Assembly (NCBI GenBank): GCA_930367205.1 | Contig: OV884015.1 | Coordinates: 3,844,001-3,908,000, forward strand | Direction: 5' to 3' | Source: Acanthosoma haemorrhoidale | Taxonomy: Eukaryota > Arthropoda > Insecta > Hemiptera > Acanthosomatidae | Length of the DNA stretch: 64,000 bases | Part shown: piece after piece, positions 25,101 through 35,200 of the stretch | Layout: each line of letters begins with the position of its first letter | How positions within the stretch are numbered: position 1 is the stretch's first letter | Program-made: the position numbers and the translations under genes | The notes under the pieces: model-generated | What the model saw: only the letters and a program-made list of their open reading frames with translations | The model's database searches: none | Told to the model about the DNA's origin: nothing

Positions 25101-25930
25101 TTAGAACTTATATCAAACGAGTGACCCACATTGTACAAGAAACAAACATACAATTCATACTACTGCTTCATCTCCTGGACAAACACATCAAAGCTACTAA
25201 GAGAAAACGTGAGACTGATCTACACAATGTTACTTCAATCTACTTAGTCGCAAGCCCTCCAATAGTGTTCACAGGGAGTCCCTGCAATCCAAAATCCTCT
25301 ACCAGATAGCCAAGGCTCCTTTTGGTCTCAATAATTTCTCTCCGACTTCAATCAAGCCACTTCCCGCTACCAGAACCTAACCCCTAGCAAATGGTCTTCC
25401 ATCTTATTCCCAGCGACCAAGAATAATGCCTTAGATGGAGGTGTCCCCCGAGACCTCATTTTATGCATGTTTAAGTGAGTTCCTAAAGTGCAAGGTAACT
25501 AATTTATGCGAGTGTACTATTTATTGATAATATTACAATAAATAAATAGGAGGCGGAATATTTTGCTTTAAATCTTGGAGACGGAGATTTTCCCTAAGAT
25601 ATTACGAATATGGACTAAATTATGTGCCTCGTAAATGTCTCCTGATTCAGAGATAAAAAAATATAGTTAAAACTAAGACGCCCTTGTTGATGTCAAAAGA
25701 TAAAAAGTGTGGCTGCAGTTGGAATGATAAATGGAACTCATTGAAACAATATTAATATGGATAATAAGCATACCACTGAAAATAGGTCTTCTCAATGAAT
25801 ATCTGGTCAGAACTACAGAACCAAAGCCAAGGGTTGTCATGAAGGTGGTGAGAAATTTTCCTTCCCAGAAGGGCGGTACATAGTCGGGATCGGGCAGCAA
25901 AAGTTTACGAGGATCTGGAACCACTGCCAT
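22148..25930 (-). CDS. NDUFC2: NADH dehydrogenase (complex I) subunit C2 (B14.5b)
   Basis: There are three minus-strand exons: 25774-25930 (start ATG at 25928-25930), 24227-24370 and 22148-22197 (stop TAA at 22148-22150). Lengths 157+144+50 give 116 residues, close to the family's usual 115-125. Intron phases 1 and 1 rejoin exactly. NDUFC2 is an accessory subunit of the membrane arm of mitochondrial complex I. Family marks seen: LRRPIFSGIQQHFLVAG spanning junction 1, AAIGYFGTK, an ERNAAYAHYISIHPEDFP segment, and the C-terminal GEIFPSFTPIR. Two hydrophobic stretches (about residues 26-44 and 57-71) are the expected membrane segments. A minus-strand AATAAA at 22040-22045 fits the poly(A) signal. 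Intron 2 (22198-24226) holds a minisatellite, a SINE head and a foldback element. Confidence 0.9.
22540..22763. repeat. 31-bp tandem minisatellite, seven units plus a partial
   Basis: Units start at 22540, 22571, 22602, 22633, 22664, 22695 and 22726, with a partial at 22757. Each begins TTTGAGAGGGTTTATTTGTC. The units are essentially identical apart from the end of the third, which reads CAGTTATTT instead of CAGGTATTT. Each unit contains TGAGA and TCTCA, which can pair within the unit. It lies in NDUFC2 intron 2, about 350 bp from the last exon. Confidence 0.97.
23095..23185 (+). repeat. tRNA-like SINE head with T-rich tail
   Basis: GGAATGGCTCAGTTCGTAGG (A-box region), then GACCGGTTCGGCTCCCGGCC (B-box region) with the anticodon arm missing, then TTTTTTTCTTTGGTTAATAA, the same tail as at 3600-3640 on the other strand. 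Confidence 0.5.
23642..23771. repeat. Foldback element with perfect 21-bp inverted ends
   Basis: AATTGGCAAGCACTTTCAACA at 23642-23662 is the exact reverse complement of 23751-23771, with 88 bp between. TTAA motifs sit at or near both outer ends. The size and structure fit a short MITE-like element in NDUFC2 intron 2. No transposase relative was recognised. Confidence 0.75.
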
Positions 25931-26639
25931 AACAAAGTCTCTGATTTTAAATCAACAGAGAGTTAGAGAAAAAAATAGTTCAAATAGAGCAGATCTTCTT
26001 AAATGAAGAATGCTTAAAGGCTAAAAAATTTTCTTATGCAAAGAGGTCATTTCCAATGATCGATAACTGATCACGATGTTTGTAACTTCCACTCTAACAG
26101 TGATGGGCGTTCTTACTTCTTTCCCCTTTTTTCCTACAGATACTTGCTTTGAAATTTTATTGCTTATTTAGTATACTGTGTAAATCAGGAAAGGTTTTCA
26201 GGAAAAAAAATTACAGGATCAGGGTTCTGATAAAAAAGAAGGGGTGATGCCAACTATTAAGTTACGCCATATAAGAATCTTGATAAAAATGTAACAAAAA
26301 GATTGAAAGTGACTAAAGATCACATGAAAGAGTTGCATAGTTTGCATCGAGAAAGTCGACGCATAAGTCACTCAAAGGCTTCGTATCAAATCACAAATTA
26401 AAGCTCAAATAATATTAGAGGTGATGATAAAATGATAAAGCTGGCAAAACATCCACTGTATAAATTGTTACTGTATATATAGTGACAGATAATTGTAAGG
26501 TAGCTCCTGCTGAGGAGAAAAAGAGTTATAGTATATATAGTGTAGAGATGTCCAACTTCAACATAACGATCATCTAAATAAGAAAACCTCCTGTCTTTCA
26601 CAAAGGTTGCTGATATCATTTGAGTTGAAAGGAGCGTAT

Positions 26640-27050
26640 CAATGACCCCATTGATTAGGATAAATTCTACCAACCTGGTTTTTCCGCCGAGAAAAACTCG
26701 ATTCGTCTTTCTCAACTGTTTTCCCTAACCCTCCGATCTTTCTGAAATTTTTTAATAAATGATCTGCACAAACTTGTCGAATCATATTTTTCCAATCTGT
26801 AATAGTATTGGTTGCTAATCCTAGTTCCTCTTGACAAAATTTAGTAGATGTATATTAGTTTGTCCACCAGTATAGCAAAATAACAAATTTATTATATGGC
26901 AAATTACTGTTTTCTATAAATGTTACTTTTCTCAATCCAAAGGTTTCTTTGCAGCCTCTCACGCTCATCTCCATCTATCCTTTTCGCCTAGATAAAGTTT
27001 CATTTGATGACCATTAGAACACATTCTTTCACTATGCAAATTGCATAATG
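26640..27050 (-). pseudogene. Merlin (IS1595/ISXO2-type) transposase, N-terminal half
   Basis: On the minus strand, starting near 27040, the family order is: CSNGHQMKLYLGEKDRW (the Cys zinc-ribbon region before the DDE domain), ENSNLPYNKFVILLYWW, QEELGLATNTITDWKN, then KIGGLGKTVEKDESSF with the first catalytic D, RRKNQVGRIYPNQWG and a stop. Beyond the stop the similarity ends, so the second D and the E are missing. At least one frame break occurs in the first part. DDE transposases of this type move Merlin DNA elements. Confidence 0.75.
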
Positions 27051-28911
27051 CAATAACTCCTTAGATTGAAGAAATAAAGCCGCTTTCGCTTCGTATCTAC
27101 TTTAGCAGCTATATCAAATAACGGCATGATGTTTCCCTTCAGGATCACAAACCTAAACTGAAGTATTATCAGGTACCAAGGTTCACTAAGACGGGTCATA
27201 GTAGACATAAATATAGATAAAAACATTACAGGAAAGGTCAAAGGTGGCAAAATACCAAACCAGTATCAGTGGGGTCCCTATTCCCAAAAAGACCTGAAAA
27301 GAATTTTTGCAGATTATTTCATTATCTGAATGAATAATAAAATTTATTACATTTGGCAATTGAATTAGTTGTCTGATTCTCAAAATTCAATTAAAAAAAC
27401 ATATCAATTTACATCAATAAAAATTGTGATTTTGAGAAAATGGGATCTGTGTTTGAATATGTCAGTAATTAATTGAAGCATTATTATAACTTGAATTTTT
27501 GAAAAGCAGTTCAAAGTAACAACACCTGTAAGCACAGATAATAAAATTATATCTCTTGTTTCAATTGAAAATATTCTAAATATCCTAAAACTTCGGTAAG
27601 CAATAATAAAACTTGTAGAGCCATATAAACTACAACTTAGAGGCAGTAGACCGTTTTGTCTACCTCAGATGTCTTGTCTGCATTAATAACCAAGGTGCTT
27701 CAGAAGTGCAGAGACAGTTCATTAATGCAACTATTGCAACATCCTGGAAGCTCTCAAGAGTTACCTCTTAAGCATAAAAACGAAGGTTTTCTTTTACAAG
27801 AACCCTATTTATCGTATACCAATAAATGTTCGTTATCATTATCTGTTTCTTAAGCCTAAATCTGCAACCTAACAAACAATGTATACTACAGCTTAATATC
27901 AACCGGATATATAATGAAATTAAGAAATGTTTAGATAAATTAAGGAATACTTTTAAAGTGAACTTAATAATAAGCAGGTATACGAACGAGTACTGTATAT
28001 GCCCATGCCACTGCCACCTGTATAAACTTGATAAATTTGAACTTCTTATTGAATTAAATTAATTTTATCGTTAACTATTTATTGAAACTAAATAAATATT
28101 CCTAGTCACTGATAGAAAAAATCGTTCCAATTTTGGTACCTCCCCGGGTGTAATATATACTTGTGTGTAATACAGTACATCTATATACTGTATGGAGTAC
28201 AATAACTATATATATTTAATTCTAATAGATATAAAATAAATAATTTATTCCATTACATAAATCAATAATAACTCCAAGTTCCATACAAATGATTAGGCCA
28301 GGTGAACAGCTGTTCGGCTTCCTTAATCCTCAGTTGTAGTTCACCGCCCGTGGAGATAGTTTGGGGGTTGGTTCTTCTGTAGTTGTCCTCTTGTGGTAAT
28401 TGTGTAACTACAGTGTTTTTACTTATTGTGATGATATTCCAATGCTCATCGGTCAAGATAGTAATATACATAACGAAAATGGATCTTTATATAAGTTTGA
28501 TTTGCGATTAGGTATTTCGATTCACATTGATCAGTATAGTATAAAACGAAAAGGTGTTTACTTGCTTTTTAATAATTTTGACTTGGTAATTAGGTATTCT
28601 AATCTGTGAGGCAGGAAGTCTAGTGATGGGCCAGGAAATGCTCAGGGTCAAGTGGGGTGTGTCTTGTGTTAGAGGTACTGCGGCTGGTATGGGACGTATC
28701 ATCCTCAGGCCGCTTCGGAACTAGGTGGTGATATCACACAGATCGAGGAGCTGGCAGAGAAAGCTTAGCATGGGCAAAGGCCAAAGGAAGAAAGTTTTGA
28801 GGACAGACAAGAGAAACTTGAAGGGGAAAAATCTAAGAACAGTTCTATCGCAGGGGAATGGAGTGACCCAGACGAAAGTAGTTGTCGCAGAGTAGAGTGT
28901 TATGGTTTAAG

Positions 28912-29240
28912 CTTTATAAGGTAAGGCGCCATCTTACATAGTTTTGACCACAATACTCTATCATGTGAGGCACCTTTGTCTGAGTCACTCCAGTCTTTAG
29001 TTTAGAGCCGCTCTTAGATTCTTTGCCCTCAAGTTTCTCTTGACTTAACTCTCTGTTTTCTTCCTTTGGCGTTTGTTTGTACTAGGCACTATCTGTCAGT
29101 TTTTCGATCCGTGTGGTATTGTCATCTAGTTTTGAAGCGATTTAAGGACGGCATGGGCTCATCTCAGCGACATTATTTTCAACACATGACACGCATGAGT
29201 ATTTTTTAGCTCTGAACTTTATTTTTATCCTCACAGGAAT
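28912..29240 (+). repeat. Direct duplication, left copy (about 330 bp)
   Basis: Starts GCTTTATAAGGTAAGGCGCC and ends near an AATAAA at about 29240. The right copy at 29752-30065 is in the same orientation and mostly identical, with a few indels. Each copy carries a TATA-like start and a terminal AATAAA, a layout seen in small LTRs (TRIM-like), but no primer site was identified. Confidence 0.8.
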
Positions 29241-29751
29241 AAAGGGGTTCAATCGAATTTGTTTTCCAGGTGTGGCATGCTCTTTGCTTTTCTCCTCTGT
29301 TTCGGAATTGTCTTCTCTGGGATGACAGTAATAAAGGGGTTAGTTCAATTAAGGATGTTTGTTGTACAGGCAGGTCTGGTCCATTGTTTAAGTTAGGCAC
29401 TTGCTGACATTCTTTTGGAACAGAGACAAAGTAATGGCAGCTGCGGGTACCCCAACGAAATTTTGTTTGATTTAAAATGGCCTACTTTGCATTCTTAAGC
29501 ATCGCTGGGGTCCACGAGCTAGGCAAGGCGCCCCGGCCTCAACTTTTCTAAATTAATAAGTCGATGGAAATGGAGACTGCTGGCATGGGGTAACCTAAAG
29601 GTACAAAGTGAATGAAGACTTCCGCCACCCTGGTGAGAGGGAAAATAGATCGTGTCCACGGAGGAAAGTGGTACAAGACGAGCAGCAGTGATCTCGGAGG
29701 AAGCACTCATGATGAAAACACCGGTGAATGAAGATGAAATGGAGTCTACGC

Positions 29752-30065
29752 TTTATAAGGTAAGGCGCCATCTTATATAGTTTTGACCACAATACCCTTT
29801 GAGTTGCTTCAGTCTTTTATTTAGAGCCGCTCTTAGATTCTTTGCCCACAAGTTTCTCTTGACTTACCTCTCTGTTTTCTTCCTTTGGCGTTTTTTTTTT
29901 TTACTAGGCACTTTCTGTCAGTTTTTCGATCCGTGTGATATTGTCATATAGTTTTGAAGCGATTTAAGGACGGCATGGGCTCATCTCAGCGACACTATTT
30001 TCAACACATGACACGCATGAGTATTTTTTAGCTTTGAACTTTATTTTTTTCCGCACAGCAATAAA
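29752..30065 (+). repeat. Direct duplication, right copy
   Basis: Same block as 28912-29240, with a short deletion near 29805 and a longer T run near 29893. Similarity begins sharply at GCTTTATAAGG and stops shortly after CAATAAAAGGGATTC. Confidence 0.8.
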
Positions 30066-30226
30066 AGGGATTCGGGGCTCTTTGGGAAGAGGGACTCTCG
30101 ATTGTTTTTAATTATTTCTCTAGTCTATTATCTATAAAAGAAAGGTTCGGGGAAAGTGTTTAGTAAAAGATGTTTTAGTGTTTGAACATATTTATTCTGG
30201 TGGCCAAAAATTTACAATGTCATTTA

Positions 30227-30665
30227 TTAATTTGTTGAACAAATTATTACTACTATTTCCGTTGCGACATAAAAATATGCGCCTATCAAACCTCTTCTTG
30301 TACCATATTCTTTTTTGTTTCTTGCCCATAACGATTCAATTCGTTTTGTACGACTACCTGTGGTGGGATCTGGGAAATTTTGTGAATGATTTACAGTATA
30401 ATGCTGGTAGTTTATTCCTGGTATATTAATAATGCGGGTGTAGGTTGCCCACATGTCAGATATAATGGTTGTACCGGGGTGAATACATTCTGATATTGTT
30501 TTCAATAGAGTTCCGATATACGGTATCGTATTGCTTAACTTCCCGACAAACACCTCCGAAGACTCATTGATTAGGATAAATTCTACCAGCGTTATTTATG
30601 CACGTAGAAAAACTAGATTTGTCTATCTCCACTGTTTTCCATGGCCATCCGATCTTTCTGAAATA
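30227..30665 (-). pseudogene. Merlin (IS1595/ISXO2-type) transposase, C-terminal half
   Basis: The minus strand gives KTVEIDKSSFS with the first catalytic D (family EIDES changed to EIDKS), GRIYPNQ then a TGA in place of the usual W codon, VFGGVCREV, a frame change, then an open run with IHPGTTIISDMWATY (second D), YTVNHSQNFPDPTTG and KRIESLWARNKKEYG (catalytic E). The zinc-ribbon half is missing; upstream is instead a 36-bp tandem repeat. It overlaps the 26.6-kb copy only over about 40 residues around the first D. Dead. Confidence 0.88.
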
Positions 30666-30732
30666 AAACATACATACAAAGTAAACATAAATATAGATGA
30701 AAACATTAGAGGAAGGAGCAAAATAACCAAAG

Positions 30733-30874
30733 CAATGCTAGATATCTGTGAGGTGTATATTTCCAAAACAATGATAGATATCTGTGAGGTGTCTATTTCC
30801 AAAACAATGCTAGATATCTGTGAGGTGTCTATTTCCAAAACAATGCTAGATATCTGTGAGGTGTCTATTCCCAA
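30733..30874. repeat. 36-bp tandem repeat, four units
   Basis: Units begin with CAATG[CA]TAGATATCTGTG at 30733, 30769, 30805 and 30841. The unit is divisible by three and open in a plus-strand frame (KTMLDICEVSIS repeated) and in a minus-strand frame (DTSQISSIVLEI repeated). It adjoins the Merlin remnant. I do not call a protein from it. Confidence 0.93.
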
Positions 30875-30899
30875 ATAATCCCCTAAAAAATCAGACACT

Positions 30900-32282
30900 A
30901 CCGTTAGAAGAATAGTTGCCTTTTAGTAACCAGGTCCCAATATATATAAGGTCATTTTTCTCTTCTGGTGTTAGGTACAGGCAAAGGACACGAACGATCC
31001 TTTATCTCCAAAGAAAGGTATTAGACATTTCTTTATTGGATGTTACATTTTTCCTGACTTACTCATATTACCTGTAGGTAATGTGAAAACAGCAAAGCCA
31101 TAACAAAATATGAATAACTATTACATCCTATATTACTCAATTCGTTACAGTTTTAAGAGGAAGCTCAATTTTATTAGTTATCAACTACTCCCCCCTTAGT
31201 ATTCTGTTTAGAAATAATGAATAATTTTCCCTATAATATTAATCTTCTTTAGTGCCTCCTTAAGAAAATGATAAAAAATATTTTTAACCAAAAGGCAATG
31301 TTTTTTTTTATAAGAGAAGTTTGGCATGTGATGTCCTCTGAAATATAAATAGTCTTTATCTGAATAAATTGACACACTACTCCAATTAGTACTATGACTA
31401 GAAATTACTATAGTTGTTATACTATTTCCAGTAATATGAATTACAATTGGTATGAAGTATCTTGTTAGCGTGGTTCTATGCACTACCTCTTTGGCCTTAG
31501 CGAACGATGTGTGCCTCACTTGTAAATAACTCTTACCGCCTGTTGGGACTATGGGTAGAAAAGATAACAAAAGTTTCAGAAATGTTTTGGCCTTACCAAA
31601 GAAATCTTTCTGGTACGTTTTATTAATTAATATTCAATTATACTTTTTCTTAAGTACATTAATTAATAGTAGCAGGCATAACTATTATCCATCTCTCTCT
31701 TTATATTGAGCAGGTTCTGTGCCTATTATTACTTTATGGCAGTTACTTATTAAGTTTCTCTGGATATTTAATTATTTTTGTAACAATCTATTTTAAAATA
31801 TAACTTATTATATTTAGGCCATTCATTTAACCTACATTAGTATGTTTGATTTAACTTAGTCTTATATTTAATTTTTTTACTGTAGTTCCTTGACTGTTGA
31901 ACATACAGGACATGTCAGCATACTAGTTTGAGCTGACAGGCAGACATTCCACTAAAACAAATATTCTAGTTTGATATTTCTTATTTTTTTATGATATATT
32001 GATGAGAGAGTTAGATATTTTATTTTTGAGTAAAGTGGCATGAGCTCCCGCTCTAAAGGTTGCTCAAAAATTCTAAAATGTGATGACTAGCCTCAAAGGC
32101 AGCACATTTAGAAAATACAAATATTGTAAACAAATGTCAAAATAGGATATAGATTTTAGTTTAAATAAACCTGAATAGTGTACTATGGCATTAATACAAA
32201 TAACATTGGAATACTTGAGACATTAAAATAAACATCACACTGTATATGGGAAAATATCTTATAATTTTGCTTTTTCTTCTAG
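30900..32282. other. Intergenic; probably contains the RPP38 first exon
   Basis: AT-rich. The RPP38 start is not resolved. One possibility is a very short exon at 31436-31449 (ATG, then codons for NYN and the first two bases of a W codon) with a GTATGA donor, which would join exon 32283 in phase. This is a guess from phase alone. Confidence 0.25.
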
Positions 32283-35200
32283 GCCATCGGTGCAAGAGAC
32301 GGAATCAGAAACATTACTCCTCACTGAGCTGCAGAAGTAAGTTTTCTTAAAGTGATATCCAATATTTTCTGAAGATGCCCCCTAATTTCACTGCATAGAG
32401 ATTTATAACTGACTAAACAGCTTATAAAAATAACATAACAAACACGTTCATATATTATTATTATAATTTAATATACTCTGTTGCAGTTGATCATTGTCCT
32501 CTGTATAACAAAATGAATCCTATTAATCATTTCTTTGATTTTTTTTCTTTTTAGGGTTTTTAAAGTTGCAAGAACAATAACCCCTAAAGTAAAATGGCAA
32601 ACAGTGTGCAAGCTAAAAAAAGAAGAAAAACGTAAAGTGGTCGATGAATTTTTTGAAAATCTATCTGCAGAAGAAAAAAAGTTTCACCAAAAAGCGAAAC
32701 GTTTGAAGTAATTATGTCAATAAAACAACTTAAATTAGTCTCATTTAGTTGTTATTTAAATAATACTTATACGTGTTGTTTCAGGCAGGATTTGGCATTA
32801 GGGTTGAATGCTGTGTGCCGAGGTATTGAGCAGAACAACCTGTCCTGTTGCTTGTTACACGGACAAGCAAAACCTAAACTACTGCTAGAAAACATTGTGC
32901 AATTAGCAAAGTGTAGAAGTGTTCCACTAATTCTGTTAAACAATCTCAAGCAAGCCATGACTGAGTCTCTTGGCTTTTCATCCATGGCCGTTGGCCTTTC
33001 GGTAGGTTTTATCGCACTTTATACGATTATTACTTTTTATCATTTCATGTTTTTGTATGGATATGCCACTATCTTTAGCAATAGTCATAGCTATTGGATT
33101 ACTTAGTAGTTTCAGTATACATGATTATATTTACAGCGCAGTAATAAACAGAGTACTGCAGTTGCATTGTGTGTATTGTAATATTGATCCTAATTTGCCA
33201 ACAGACATTAAACACCTAATATTAACAAATAAAACACCTGTCCCTCCACAGCTTTATTTATTTTCATCCGAGCGCTTTCAACAGACTAAGCCGTAATCCT
33301 GTAGGCTTTGAGCTTATATTAATCACTGTCTTGGCTTTTAAACACCTAATTCACCCTGCTCTCTCCTTATAACACAGTTTTTGTTTTGTTACTATGAGAT
33401 TTCCTGTAAAGCAGTGTCCCTCCCATCTTCACCGTGGCATCGTATATTTTGTTTATGTAGTAGAATTTTACTGATGGTACCCAATATTTTATCATCATAA
33501 ACCATTTATTCTATATTAAATTATTTAGATTACTCAGTCTGTCAATTTAATTCTTGGCATCTCATTCTAGAGGTAATTTCTGTTTTGTGGGGTTTTGCGG
33601 TAAATACCTAGAACAACTAATCCACCTTTACTCGAATCCCCATTTATAAACATGTTTAGTATGTTATTTTGTCAATATGATTGTTAAAATGTTTGTGACT
33701 CCTAGTCTGATAATCATAAATTTCCAAAAACAAAGGACTCAAAATTTTGTCTATCTTAGCAAAACATTGCAGCCATACCACGAGAGAGAGATGACTATAT
33801 TATGAATTCATAATAATGAGAAGAAATTTGAACTGATACATTTTGTAAATAGTAGTAGATTTACTTGCAAAAAACTGTTTCGCAAATCCAATATACTGAT
33901 ATAATTTACCTTATTCATCTTCCTTAATATATTGTGTATTTCTTCTGGGGCAGTGTATTCTGGCAATGCACGTTCGTTTATTTTACGAGCATCAATGCAT
34001 GGTCGTAGTTCTCCACTTGGTTTTTTTATGAAAACGAGAGTATTCACAAAAGGAGAGTTTGACGGTTTGATCAATCCTTGTGTTATCCATTTATCTATGA
34101 TGTTTTTCGCCATTGAGAAATCAGTTGGCTTAATTGGATAAGCCTTACAGCAATATGGACTATCATCTTTGATTTTTATTTCGTGGGTGTATGTGTTTAG
34201 TAGTCCAATTTCAGCCCTTCCCAGTATCTCATACTTATTTAAAAGGTAATTTATGGCTTTTAACTCCTCTTATGTGCCAACTGTTGTTGATTGGATTTTT
34301 TTTTCTTCAGCTTCGTCCTCCTCAGTATCCTCTCGTCCTTCGATCATAATCACACTCAACTTCATGGTTTTATTAAATCCTTTTATTTGTATTTGTTCTA
34401 TTTGTGTTTTATACTCAAATTTTATTATTTTCTTCTTGAAATTAATTTCTGCGTTAAGTTGGTTAAAGGCCTCCGTCCCTAAAATAACTTTGTGGATTAA
34501 ATTTGCCACTATAAGAAAATTTAATTTGATTCTTATATTGTTAATTTGAATTTCCATATGTACCTGTTCTTTAATTTGCTGTCCCATCAAATTGGTATGG
34601 AAATATAACTCTTGCCTATTTTCTATCTCATTAACATATACTGACAAATCTCGAAATCTGGATATTCTTGTCAAATTGACCATTCGTAAGATTTGCGGAT
34701 GGAAATGACCAGCAATCAATTTGACCCATTCACTTTCACTTCCTTTTTCATCAAATATTCCAGCTTCTCTTAATGTTGATACCCATCGGGTTATGTATTC
34801 CATGGGGCCAATACGCGTATACTCATTATATTTTTCAAGATATAATTTATTTATTATATAATTTTTGTAGTTGTTTCCTCCGAATTCCGATAAAAATTCC
34901 CTTTCAAAATACTCAAACTCCTTCACTACAAAATTCTTTGTTGTCCACCAATTCAAAGCTATACCTCCCAATTTACTGGTAATAAATTTTTCCAAGTTTG
35001 TTCCGGTTTGATTGTATTGATAACATATTTTTAAATCCTCCAAAAATTGATTTGGGAATTGACTTTTGAAATTGTAAAAAATTTTAACCTCGATATCCTT
35101 CATTGGAGAGTACCAATTGGTACCTTCTTTGCACAATTAATTTTTTCAACATTTTCTATTCTGATTTTCATCTCTTGTAATTTATCTTCTTGACAATTTT

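Noticed and set aside
24865..25310. Two plus-strand frames in NDUFC2 intron 1
   Set aside because: Antisense to the gene, no domain or splice context; probably decayed repeat.
31208..31570. 120-codon minus-strand frame
   Set aside because: No domain, AT-driven codons and no splice partners; probably chance.
33123..33296. Exon-like frame after the RPP38 third exon (AVINRVLQLHC...)
   Set aside because: Splicing at the acceptor near 33137 puts the RPP38 frame in a register that stops after 14 codons, and the longer frame is out of phase; the 38578 exon fits better in phase and content.
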